Shown one piece after another: positions 8,291 to 15,553 of a stretch of DNA of 22,169 bases (position 1 is its first letter; each line of letters opens with the position of its first letter). Where the stretch lies: contig DGHF01000238.1 of assembly GCA_002392545.1 (NCBI GenBank), positions 1-22,169 of the forward strand. Reading direction: 5' to 3'. The notes under the pieces are model-generated. The model worked only from the letters and a program-made list of their open reading frames with translations, had not been told where the DNA came from and ran no database searches. Source of the stretch: Ruminococcus sp. UBA3855. GTDB taxonomy: Bacteria > Bacillota > Clostridia > Oscillospirales > Ruminococcaceae. Both the position numbers and the translations under genes were made by a program.

Positions 8291-9556
8291 ATGAAAAAAT
8301 GTATTTTTGCCGTCATTACGGCATTTCTGACAGTGTGTCAGTGGATTCCGATTTCAGCCATTGCAGAAAGTCCGTCTGAAACAGAGACAAAGGAAACAAC
8401 ACATCTCAGTTCTGTGAATGTCGTTCACGGAGAAAAACAACCAGAGGAAACGGAAAATCCCGATTCCAAAAAATGGTGGAAAGCTGGTCTTTCTGACTAT
8501 GCAGATGATTTTTCTCTGGTAAGCTATGAAACAGTTGAGGAAATTCCTGCGCCTGAATTTATCGCAGAGGGAAGAGACGATTCTATTGTTCTGGTTGCGC
8601 CGTCTGATTCCGCTGTCGAAAACACTGACCCAAATACCTTTGCATTCACAAGTTACGGTTGGGGGCATGGCGTCGGCATGAGCCAGAACGGAGCGAATTT
8701 CTACGCAAAATATGCCGGCTGGAATTATCAGGATATTTTATTTCATTATTACCCCGGAACTGTCCTCAAAAATACCGGAACAGCTGAAACGGAGCTGATA
8801 ACAGTACAGGGAATTGAAGATAATGTACTGAAACAGGTTTCAGAAATTGTCAATATTGAAGTAGGACCTTCATTTCATCCAGAATGTATCAAAGCGCAGG
8901 CTGTGGCAGTCTATACCTATATCAAGTATTATAATAATGATGCCCACGACTTGAAAGGAAAGCCCAACCCTCCGCAAAGTCTGATTGATTTATGTGCATC
9001 GGTATTAGGGGAAGCATTATATTTTGATGATAAAATCTGTCTGACAATGTTCTGTGCATCATGCGGAGGAGTAACAGCAAATTGTTCTGACGTTTTTTCC
9101 GCAGATTTGCCATATTTGCGCAGTGTTTCCAGTGAATATGATTCACAGTATGACCCTCATTGGGGAGATGTAACATATTATACAGTCGATGAAGTCCGCA
9201 GTCGCATTGAAAATGAATATCATATCACACTTTCAGACAATCCCAGAAACTGGATTCAGCTTTCTATTGGGAACGGTGGATATGTGAATTCGGTCAATAT
9301 CGATGGACAAGTTACAGCCCGTGGAAATTCGTTCCGTTCAGTCATGGGGTTGAAATCTCCGAAGTTTACGTATATTTATTCGTTGAGTCAGGACGATTTT
9401 CCGAATGAATCCGACGAAACAGAAAATGAACCGGAATTTGAAATTCCGGAAGTTGAAGAAAGTCTGGAAGATTCTGATTCCGCTGAAGTTGATTTCGAAC
9501 AGATTCCGGAAACTCCCGAAGAAAATCCAGACGAAATGCATTCGGATGAATTTTGA
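8291..9556 (+). CDS. Secreted SpoIID/LytB-domain protein with permuted motif order
   Basis: 421 residues with a signal peptide (1-25, cleavage near AIA-ES). I chose the ATG at 8291 because it has TGAGG just upstream and yields the signal peptide; a longer open frame beginning inside the sortase gene lacks both. SpoIID-type proteins are lytic transglycosylases that cut stem-stripped glycan. The family blocks are all present but reordered. GWGHGVGMSQNGANF (123-137) and the HYYPGT strand come first, then VNIEVGPSFHPECIKAQAVA (probable catalytic Glu190), ASCGG (256-260), PYLRSV, and RGNSFRSVMGLKS (344-356). In canonical SpoIID the GHGVGMSQ block is last. The tail (367-421) is acidic, with no sorting signal. 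A terminator follows. Confidence 0.85.
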   Translation: MKKCIFAVITAFLTVCQWIPISAIAESPSETETKETTHLSSVNVVHGEKQPEETENPDSKKWWKAGLSDYADDFSLVSYETVEEIPAPEFIAEGRDDSIVLVAPSDSAVENTDPNTFAFTSYGWGHGVGMSQNGANFYAKYAGWNYQDILFHYYPGTVLKNTGTAETELITVQGIEDNVLKQVSEIVNIEVGPSFHPECIKAQAVAVYTYIKYYNNDAHDLKGKPNPPQSLIDLCASVLGEALYFDDKICLTMFCASCGGVTANCSDVFSADLPYLRSVSSEYDSQYDPHWGDVTYYTVDEVRSRIENEYHITLSDNPRNWIQLSIGNGGYVNSVNIDGQVTARGNSFRSVMGLKSPKFTYIYSLSQDDFPNESDETENEPEFEIPEVEESLEDSDSAEVDFEQIPETPEENPDEMHSDEF

Positions 9557-9606
9557 ATTTGAGTGAATATTTTTGAAATCATTTCCAAAATGCAATTGAA
9601 ATTTTG

Positions 9607-9641
9607 AAAAAAGCAGATGCCTTTGAGGGTGTCTGCTTTTT
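9607..9641 (+). terminator. Rho-independent terminator of the sortase/SpoIID operon
   Basis: Stem AAAAAGCAGA / TCTGCTTTTT around a 15-base, partly paired interior, with the 3' arm ending in a T-run. It lies 50 bases after the SpoIID-domain stop codon. Confidence 0.85.
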
Positions 9642-9689
9642 ATCATAGGGAAGGGGTGTGCCCTGCTGTCCGTGCAATCCCCAAAAATC

Positions 9690-9713
9690 TGCACAAAATA
9701 ATAATTTTGTGCA
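9690..9713. repeat. Perfect 10-bp inverted repeat in the intergenic gap
   Basis: TGCACAAAAT and ATTTTGTGCA flank a 4-base AATA spacer. It lies between the two terminators of convergent operons and has no T-run of its own, so it is not a standard terminator. It could be a protein-binding palindrome, an RNA hairpin in a read-through transcript, or part of a degraded element. Confidence 0.55.
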
Positions 9714-9740
9714 ACTGTTAGCGAACTAAAGCGGTAAATT

Positions 9741-9784
9741 AACAAAAATGCCTTGGCTTTGAAGCAAACCAAGGCATTTTTGTT
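9741..9784 (-). terminator. Terminator of the cotJ operon, bidirectional form
   Basis: A perfect 16-bp stem (AACAAAAATGCCTTGG / CCAAGGCATTTTTGTT) with a 12-base loop, starting on the base next to the cotJC stop codon. Both arms end in A5/T5, so it could stop transcripts from either side. Confidence 0.88.
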
Positions 9785-10411
9785 TCACTTTTTGTCACAG
9801 CATTTTTTCATACATTTCCTATCGAAAGACGGATTGCAGGCATAAAAATTCCGAGCATCCATTCTGTCCTGAACCATTCTCATGGCTTCACCGAAACGCT
9901 GGAAATGAACCACTTCACGTTGTCTGAGATAGCGGATAGGGTCAATCACATCAGGGTCATCAGCAAGGCGGAGAATATTGTCATACGTTGCACGGGCTTT
10001 CTGTTCAGCAGCCATATCCTCTGTCAAATCTGCAAAAGTATCTCCCTTTGATTGAAAAACAGCTGCTGTAAACGGAACACCTGACGGCGAAGCTGGATAA
10101 ATCCCTGTTGTATGTTCCACGAAGTATTTATCAAAACCATATTTCTTGATGTCTTTTTCGGAAAGGTTTCTGGTAAGCTGATACACCATAGCGGAAACCA
10201 TTTCAAGATGTGCGAGTTCTTCCGTCCCAATATCGGTTAAAAGCCCCTTGATTTTATCTGTAGGCATGGAATAACGTTGATTGAGATAGCGCAAAGCGGC
10301 AGCAAGTTCGCTGTCACTGCCACCAATCTGACTGCAAATAATCTGAGCCATTTGGGGGTTGGGATTTTTAATATTTACAGGATATTGTAGTTTTTTCTCA
10401 TAAGTCCACAT
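9785..10411 (-). CDS. cotJC: Spore coat protein CotJC, manganese catalase-like
   Basis: 208 residues of the CotJC / manganese catalase family, a ferritin-like four-helix fold. The metal-site pattern is visible: GTEELAHLEM (Glu and His of the first half), then AAEQKARATYDNIL and LRQREVVHFQRF (Glu and His of the second half). In B. subtilis CotJC is a coat component that interacts with CotJA. Here a peroxide-detoxifying role in the coat is possible but unproven. The C-terminus is Cys/Lys-rich (KCMKKCCDKK), which could allow coat cross-linking. It is last gene of a cotJA-B-C operon, 3 bases after cotJB, with AGAGAGG as ribosome site. Confidence 0.93.
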   Translation of the reverse strand: MWTYEKKLQYPVNIKNPNPQMAQIICSQIGGSDSELAAALRYLNQRYSMPTDKIKGLLTDIGTEELAHLEMVSAMVYQLTRNLSEKDIKKYGFDKYFVEHTTGIYPASPSGVPFTAAVFQSKGDTFADLTEDMAAEQKARATYDNILRLADDPDVIDPIRYLRQREVVHFQRFGEAMRMVQDRMDARNFYACNPSFDRKCMKKCCDKK

Positions 10412-10414
10412 AAA

Positions 10415-10669
10415 TTAGTTCGCCTCTCTTTCCCACGGATAAGGACCTTCTCCCCAGCTCCATTTTTTATCGGTAGAACTTTGGAGAGCCACAATCGAAC
10501 CAAACTCTTCAACATACGCATCGACAGCGTTTTTTCTTTTTTTCCGGTACTGGTCATATAACTGTAATGCTTTCTGGCAATTAGGATGTGTATCGAGGTA
10601 CAGCATCAAATCATACAAAGCGAAATCATATCTCTGGATTTTCCGCATCAATTCACATTGTTTGTTCAA
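10415..10669 (-). CDS. cotJB: Spore coat protein CotJB
   Basis: 84 residues with the CotJB signature: an N-terminal helix (MRKIQRYDFALYDLMLYLDTHPNC) and the C-terminal WSWGEGPYPWE block. Translation starts at TTG (10669-10667). This is supported by a strong GGAGG nine bases upstream and by the four-base TTGA overlap with the cotJA stop codon, which indicates coupled translation. Its role is known only as a component of the CotJ complex in the spore coat. Confidence 0.92.
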   Translation of the reverse strand: MNKQCELMRKIQRYDFALYDLMLYLDTHPNCQKALQLYDQYRKKRKNAVDAYVEEFGSIVALQSSTDKKWSWGEGPYPWEREAN

Positions 10670-10914
10670 TTCCAGTCACCTCCATCGGGAGCAAAGGGCA
10701 TATATAACACTGGGAACATAGTCCCCTTTTCGAAGCCCTCCCCTGATTTATAGATATTCCCCCACTGCTGGAATGGAACGTACGCCATCCCGACAGGAGT
10801 CACCGCCGGAAAAACGGAACGTTCTTCTCTGGATTCGCAGTCATACTGTGAATCTACCGCACGGCAAGGGCATTCGAGAGCCTCTGCCATTTCTTCAAAA
10901 GGGTGCAATTCCAT
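10666..10914 (-). CDS. cotJA: Spore coat associated protein CotJA
   Basis: 82 residues. The family-typical core is PVGMAYVPFQQWGNIYKSGEGFEKGTMFP followed by a short C-terminal LYMPFAP segment. It is small, Pro/Gly-rich and without signal peptide, as expected for a coat protein made in the mother cell. It is the first gene of the operon, with AAAGGAG nine bases before the ATG, and overlaps cotJB by four bases. The N-terminal part (CPCRAVDSQYDC) holds three cysteines. Confidence 0.9.
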   Translation of the reverse strand: MELHPFEEMAEALECPCRAVDSQYDCESREERSVFPAVTPVGMAYVPFQQWGNIYKSGEGFEKGTMFPVLYMPFAPDGGDWN

Positions 10915-10932
10915 ATTTTGACAGCTCCTTTC

Positions 10933-10948
10933 TGAATGAATTCACATG
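10933..10948. promoter_or_regulatory. Inverted repeat in the cotJ leader
   Basis: Perfect 7+7 palindrome CACATGA-TT-TCATGTG, about 20-35 bases upstream of the cotJA start. It could be an operator or, as RNA, a short hairpin just before the ribosome site. Function is inferred from position only. Confidence 0.4.
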
Positions 10949-10963
10949 ATTTCATGTGTAGTA

Positions 10964-10991
10964 CATCATATGCATAATTTGCACACGGGGT
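10964..10991 (-). promoter_or_regulatory. Possible sporulation (sigma-K-like) promoter of cotJ
   Basis: On the minus strand CATATGATG resembles the sigma-K -10 pattern CATAnnnTA with one mismatch, and an AC dinucleotide stands 17 bases upstream as in sigma-K -35 elements. No sigma-A promoter was seen nearby. B. subtilis cotJ is known to be sigma-E dependent, and a sigma-E reading of this site has wrong spacing, so the assignment is tentative. Confidence 0.3.
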
Positions 10992-11049
10992 GAATATATT
11001 TGATGTTGGCGGAAATATCCCCTGCCCTGTCAGATATAAGAGGAATGAT

Positions 11050-11309
11050 TTATATAGGAAATTCATCATTTATTTCGTCAATCAATCCGTTTTCTATCAG
11101 ATAAAAATAATAGTCGTCGCCGTCTACCCATTCAGCAACGCCGTGATTCATGCCTATGAAGTCACTGCATCCAGCAACAAACGGAATACCTTTTCGATAT
11201 TTTTCAATATCACAAATTGGAGAGAAAATTTCTTTCCCTTTCCATGGAATATTTGTAGGAATAACTTCCTCAAAGTGATATTCTTTTGCAAATTCTTCGG
11301 CAATTTCAT
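11050..11309 (-). pseudogene. Frameshifted small gene of unknown family
   Basis: A minus-strand frame of about 86 codons reads as a credible acidic protein: it includes EIAEEFAKEYHFEE, CDIEKYRKGIPFVAGCSDF, HGVAEWVDGDDYYFYLIENG and ends DEFPI-TAA (11052-11050). That frame has no ATG, GTG or TTG before the conserved-looking part. An ATG (11309-11307) ten bases after AGAAAGGG sits exactly at its beginning but in another frame. Adding one G after it (ATGGAAATT instead of ATGAAATT) would join them as MEIAEEF. A perfect promoter stands at the right distance. As written, the ATG frame gives an unrelated 51-residue product. It is either a recent pseudogene or a sequencing indel. I do not recognise the family. 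Confidence 0.5.
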
Positions 11310-11346
11310 GGTATATGTACCCTTTCTTTGTTATTCAGATACTATC

Positions 11347-11375
11347 ATTATATAATGTGATGGATTTTTTGTCAA
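11347..11375 (-). promoter_or_regulatory. Perfect consensus sigma-A promoter of the broken small gene
   Basis: Minus strand: TTGACA (11375-11370), 17-base spacer, TATAAT (11352-11347). The predicted transcript starts about 30 bases upstream of the ATG at 11309, with AGAAAGGG (11327-11320) between. Confidence 0.8.
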
Positions 11376-11619
11376 ATTTTGAATATATGGAATAAGCTCT
11401 TCCCTTTCGTAGTGTTTAAGTGTTTGTTGATGCTTTTCTGATAATCAATTATTTATCATATCGTACATTCAAACTAACAGCTCCGTATTTCAAGTCTGAT
11501 AATTGTGCAATCCTACAAAATTGAAAAAATTCTGTCATAAAATCAGCCCCGAAATTGTCTTATTAACAGAAAGATTTCTTAACAAAAGATTAAAGTTTAT
11601 TTAAATTCTGTAATATTTA
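11376..11619. other. Intergenic region without recognisable gene
   Basis: AT-rich gap between two divergent promoters. I checked both strands for open frames with ribosome sites, tRNAs and strong hairpins and found none. It contains repeated TTAACA-like words near 11563-11585. It could hold upstream operators for the transporter operon, but no specific site can be named. Confidence 0.5.
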
Positions 11620-11648
11620 TTGAAAACCGGAACATTTCATGTTATAAT
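11620..11648 (+). promoter_or_regulatory. Sigma-A promoter of the permease-adaptor operon
   Basis: TTGAAA (11620-11625), 17-base spacer, TATAAT (11643-11648). The first ATG is at 11671, so the leader is very short, about 15 bases. Confidence 0.8.
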
Positions 11649-11670
11649 CAATATGGCATGAGATAAAATC

Positions 11671-12636
11671 ATGTCAAACAAATCAGCACAACAGAAAAAG
11701 AATAGGAGTGTGGAGGAATTGCAGGAAAACGAAACCAAACCCATCCCCCGAACGCATCACAAGAAGAATGTCAAGAAATGGATTTTGGAAGGCTTACAGC
11801 ATTGGAGCTGGCTTACCCCAAGTTTAATCGGAGTACTGATATTTTTTATAATACCGTTTGGAGTAGTGGTGTATTATTCGGTACTGGACAACCCGATTTT
11901 CTCGAATTTTGTCGGGCTGGAGAACTACGCAAAACTGCTGAAAAACGAAGCCTTTTTGAGGGCATCAAGAAACACAGCGATATTTTCAGGAATTGCCGTC
12001 CCCTTGTCAGTGGTATTATCGCTGTGGATGGCATTCGCCCTGAATTCGAACATACCAGCGAAAAGTTGGATACGGTCATGTTTTCTGTGTCCGTTAATGG
12101 TTCCCATTGCATCGGTGGTAATGGTGTGGCAGGTGATATTCCATTATCACGGCACATTGAATCAAATCACGGCATTATTTGGAGCTGAACCCATTGACTG
12201 GTTAAAGACTAACTGGTCATATGGGGTATTAACCATCATGTTTTTGTGGAAGACACTGGGATATAATATGATATTATTCATGTCCGCCATTGCAGGGATA
12301 CCGAGGGACATCGTAGAAGTGGCAGAATTAGAAGGAGCAAGCGGATTTTACACATTTTTACATATCAAGCTGAGGTATCTTTCCCCGACCATTTTATTTG
12401 TGACCATTTTATCAGTTATCAGCTCCTTCAAGATGTTCAGGGAAGTATATTTATTAACTGGTGATTATCCATTTCAGAGCATGTACCTGTTACAGCATTT
12501 CATGAACAATACATTCAACTCACTGGATTATCAGAAATTATCAAGTGCAGCGGTATTGTTATCGCTGGTCATGATAGTAATAATTGGGATTCTGTTCATC
12601 ATTGAATGGAAATACGGAGAGGACGTGGAAGAATGA
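11671..12636 (+). CDS. ABC transporter permease, MalF/UgpA type
   Basis: 321 residues, six predicted membrane helices after a basic, hydrophilic N-terminal stretch (1-45). The inner-membrane EAA loop that docks the ATPase is at 216-240 (EVAELEGASGFYTFLHIKLRYLSP). This is the binding-protein-dependent permease family (BPD_transp_1), most like sugar importers. The short leader has no clear Shine-Dalgarno; GGAGG occurs only downstream, too close to a TTG to use, so the ATG at 11671 is the best start. It overlaps the next permease gene by four bases (ATGA). No solute-binding protein or ATPase gene accompanies it; a shared ATPase of the MsmX type encoded elsewhere is one known solution. Confidence 0.88.
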   Translation: MSNKSAQQKKNRSVEELQENETKPIPRTHHKKNVKKWILEGLQHWSWLTPSLIGVLIFFIIPFGVVVYYSVLDNPIFSNFVGLENYAKLLKNEAFLRASRNTAIFSGIAVPLSVVLSLWMAFALNSNIPAKSWIRSCFLCPLMVPIASVVMVWQVIFHYHGTLNQITALFGAEPIDWLKTNWSYGVLTIMFLWKTLGYNMILFMSAIAGIPRDIVEVAELEGASGFYTFLHIKLRYLSPTILFVTILSVISSFKMFREVYLLTGDYPFQSMYLLQHFMNNTFNSLDYQKLSSAAVLLSLVMIVIIGILFIIEWKYGEDVEE

Positions 12637-13535
12637 AAAACATATTATCTCGTCGTTTCCATGAGAAACTGGCAGAAACGTTATTATTTATTGTATCGTT
12701 TCTGTCAGCAATCCTGTTTTTAATGCCAACCGTCTTAACCATTACAAACTCATTCATGACGGAGACAGAAATCACAACCAATTACGGCGCAATGATTAGC
12801 AATGCCTCATCCGACAAGAAAGCGTATATTGCAAAAGAATTAAATCTGAAATTCATCCCTGACAAAGTCAGCTTTCAGCAATACAGCGCAGTACTATTCA
12901 AAAATCCGGATTATCTGCTGAAATTCTGGAATTCCGTGATACTGGTCGTCCCGATTACGATATTTCAAATATTATTAGCCTCTGTCACGGCGTACGGTTT
13001 TTCGAGGTATAGAGGAAAAATAAGAGAAATTATCTTTTTCGCCTATATGATACTCATGTTAATGCCGTATCAGGTAACGCTTGTACCCAATTATCTGGTT
13101 TCGGAATGGCTTGGAATTTTAGGGACAAGATGGTCAATTGTCCTGCCGGCGATTTTCTCACCGTTCAGCGTGTATTTGCTGACAAAAATCATGCGGAGAA
13201 TCCCGAAAGCCTATTTCGAGGCGGCACAACTTGACGGTGCTGGAGAGTTCGAGATATTCTGGCACATCTGCCTGCCATTATGCCGGAGTGCCATGTTATC
13301 AGTGGGATTATTAGTATTTATTGACTACTGGAACATGGTAGAACAGCCGTTGATACTGTTAAAGAATGAAGATATGTACCCCCTTTCAGTGTTCTTGTCG
13401 CAGATTAACAGCGGAGATGTGGGACTGGCATTTGCTGTAGCAGTAGTATACATGATACCGGCATTATTATTATTTTTATACGGTGAAGAATATCTTGTCG
13501 AAGGCATTACCTATTCCGGCGGTGTCAAGGGATAA
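12633..13535 (+). CDS. ABC transporter permease, MalG/UgpE type
   Basis: 300 residues, partner of the preceding permease. The EAA loop is at about 196-220 (EAAQLDGAGEFEIFWHICLPLCRS), with six predicted helices. I chose the ATG at 12633 because it gives the ATGA overlap with the upstream stop and has GAGAGG upstream; an in-frame ATG 27 bases earlier has no such support. The first external loop (about residues 42-95) is enlarged and hydrophilic, as in MalG-like proteins. It is followed after 17 bases by the adaptor gene with a strong AGGAGGT site. Substrate is unknown. Confidence 0.87.
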   Translation: MKNILSRRFHEKLAETLLFIVSFLSAILFLMPTVLTITNSFMTETEITTNYGAMISNASSDKKAYIAKELNLKFIPDKVSFQQYSAVLFKNPDYLLKFWNSVILVVPITIFQILLASVTAYGFSRYRGKIREIIFFAYMILMLMPYQVTLVPNYLVSEWLGILGTRWSIVLPAIFSPFSVYLLTKIMRRIPKAYFEAAQLDGAGEFEIFWHICLPLCRSAMLSVGLLVFIDYWNMVEQPLILLKNEDMYPLSVFLSQINSGDVGLAFAVAVVYMIPALLLFLYGEEYLVEGITYSGGVKG

Positions 13536-13552
13536 CATAGGAGGTTAATCAA

Positions 13553-15553
13553 ATGGAAGAAAACAAGAACGCAAAACGCAGAGAACGGATTAAAACGATT
13601 CTCATTATTTTTCTGGCATTGATGCTGGTCTTGACATTTTTTTCGAATACCATCTTAAACCATAGTCTTCCGACCGTTTCCGCACAATACGCAAGCAACG
13701 GAGTGATAACAGAAAAGGTTCGTGGTTCTGGAATTGTCGAAGCCAATCAGAATTATGAAGTCACCATTGACGGAAGCGGAAAAAGAGAGGTTTCCAAAGT
13801 CATGGTCAAAGTCGGTGATGAAATCAAAGCCGGAGATGCATTATTTATTTTAGATTCCACCGACAATTCCGATGAAATCAAAGAATTGGAATCATCCATT
13901 CAGGAATCAGAATTGGCCTATCAAAAGGCACTTTTAACAGTAGCCCCCGATTATGCCTCAGAGAATCAGCAGATTGCAGATGCAAGGACAGCCCTGCAAA
14001 ATGCCATCAACCGCCTGAATGAAGCCCGAAACCAACAGGCAAATTCCGGAAATTCCGGCGGTATTTCCTACGATGATTACCAGAATGCAAGTCAGACCTA
14101 TAAAAATTTATCTAATAAAATGACAGAACTTTCCTCATATCTGTCACAAGTGAGCGCAGGAGAACTGGACGGACTGCCGATTGAATACACTTCTGCTTTA
14201 CAGGATGCCAAAAACGCACTGGATTCTGCTAATCTCAATGTAGCATCTTCAACCCAGACTGTAGAAATATTATCAGGCTCTGTTACAGTATCCTCAGCCG
14301 AACAGAAAGCAACCATCCGCACATTGGAACGAGCTGCCGAAACAGCGGACATTGCCTATCAGAGAGCTAAGGAAGACTATGAAACATTCCAGAATTCCGG
14401 CGAAGTCCCCCCTGTCAGCTCCGGAGACGACAGCGAAGAACCCATTATGATGGACGGCACTTCCCTGCTCCGTGCCATGCAGGATGCTGAACAAGCAGCG
14501 AAATACGCACATGAAGATGTGGAAAGTGCAAAATCTGTCTTAATCATCATTGAAGCAGAAGAAAAAGCTCTCTCTGATGCACAAAACGACCTGAAAAAAG
14601 CAAATGACGACTTGAAAACCGCACAGACCAATTATCAGAATGCATCCAACGGAGTACAGTCTCTGATACAAGCAGACATTGACAGCCTTACCATTCAGAT
14701 GGATGAAGCACAGGCAACTATGAACGCTTATGAAAATCAATCCTCCAGCAGTTCGGGAGATTCCTACACAGACATTTCCAGCCTTGAAGAAGCTGTTCAG
14801 CAACAGCAAAGCAATTTGCAAAGTCTCATTATCGCCCTCAACAAAACCAAAAAAGATGATGATATCACCTCCAGAGGGAATGCCCTCGAACTGCAAAGCC
14901 AATTGAACGCTATCAACCGCCAGAAAGAGAAACTTGCTAAACTCCAGAAAGATACCGGAACACTCACTGTCACCAGTAAAAACAACGGAATTGTCAGTGC
15001 CGTGAATTTTTCCGCAGGGGAAGAAGTTGCAGACGGCACATCCCTTGCAACCATTACATTGACAGATTCCGGATACATTGTGAAATTTTCCGTAACCTCT
15101 GAACAGGCTCGGAAAGTCAAAGTCGGAACACTCGCAGAAATCACCAATAATCACTATAACAATATCACAGCCAAACTTATCAACTCCAAAAATGACACAG
15201 AAAACCCGTCCAGCGGAAACAGAATCCTTGTCTTTGAAATCACAGGCGATGACATTACATCCGGTGAAATGCTGGCATTGTCCATTCCGTGTTCCAGTCA
15301 AAATTACGATTGTGTTGTACCGAACAGTGCAATTCGGGAAGATAAAAACGGAAAATTTGTACTTGTGATGCAGTCGAAAAATACACCTTTAGGAAATCGC
15401 TATTATGTGACACGTTCCGCCGTGACAGTTCTTTCGTCAGACGATACTAACAGTGCCGTACAGGGGGAAGTAACCGCTTCTGATTTCGTGATTACAGCAT
15501 CAGAAACGCCCCTCAATGCCGGTGACCAAGTTCGCAGGGAGGAAACCAAATGA
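13553..15553 (+). CDS. HlyD/MacA-like membrane-fusion adaptor with long coiled coil
   Basis: 666 residues: N-terminal membrane anchor (about 14-33), first half of a lipoyl-like barrel (50-102, with EKVRGSGIVEAN and KVGDEIKAGDALFIL), then a long helical region (about 105-465) of Ala/Gln/Glu-rich heptads broken by Gly/Ser patches. The second lipoyl half follows (about 466-510, TSKNNGIVSAVNFSAGEEVADG), then a beta-rich C-terminal domain (to about 660). This is the layout of efflux adaptors that link an inner-membrane transporter to envelope components. The hairpin is very long compared with MacA. The stop overlaps the next start by four bases (ATGA), so the two products are probably made together. 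Confidence 0.85.
   Translation: MEENKNAKRRERIKTILIIFLALMLVLTFFSNTILNHSLPTVSAQYASNGVITEKVRGSGIVEANQNYEVTIDGSGKREVSKVMVKVGDEIKAGDALFILDSTDNSDEIKELESSIQESELAYQKALLTVAPDYASENQQIADARTALQNAINRLNEARNQQANSGNSGGISYDDYQNASQTYKNLSNKMTELSSYLSQVSAGELDGLPIEYTSALQDAKNALDSANLNVASSTQTVEILSGSVTVSSAEQKATIRTLERAAETADIAYQRAKEDYETFQNSGEVPPVSSGDDSEEPIMMDGTSLLRAMQDAEQAAKYAHEDVESAKSVLIIIEAEEKALSDAQNDLKKANDDLKTAQTNYQNASNGVQSLIQADIDSLTIQMDEAQATMNAYENQSSSSSGDSYTDISSLEEAVQQQQSNLQSLIIALNKTKKDDDITSRGNALELQSQLNAINRQKEKLAKLQKDTGTLTVTSKNNGIVSAVNFSAGEEVADGTSLATITLTDSGYIVKFSVTSEQARKVKVGTLAEITNNHYNNITAKLINSKNDTENPSSGNRILVFEITGDDITSGEMLALSIPCSSQNYDCVVPNSAIREDKNGKFVLVMQSKNTPLGNRYYVTRSAVTVLSSDDTNSAVQGEVTASDFVITASETPLNAGDQVRREETK

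Noticed and set aside
104..9556. Sortase substrate with an LPXTG-like or NPQTN-like C-terminal signal among the secreted proteins
   Set aside because: The transglutaminase lipoprotein ends in IIYPYKK and the SpoIID-domain protein in an acidic tail; neither has a sorting motif, hydrophobic helix and basic end.
10990..11355. Plus-strand open frame of 121 codons upstream of the permease operon
   Set aside because: The product is rich in Phe, Ile and Asn with no family features; the minus-strand frame in the same place has a normal protein composition, a perfect promoter and a ribosome site.
14540..15301. Minus-strand open frame of 253 codons inside the adaptor gene
   Set aside because: It is antisense to the coiled-coil coding sequence; the product is Cys/Phe/Val-rich noise and there is no promoter or ribosome site for it.
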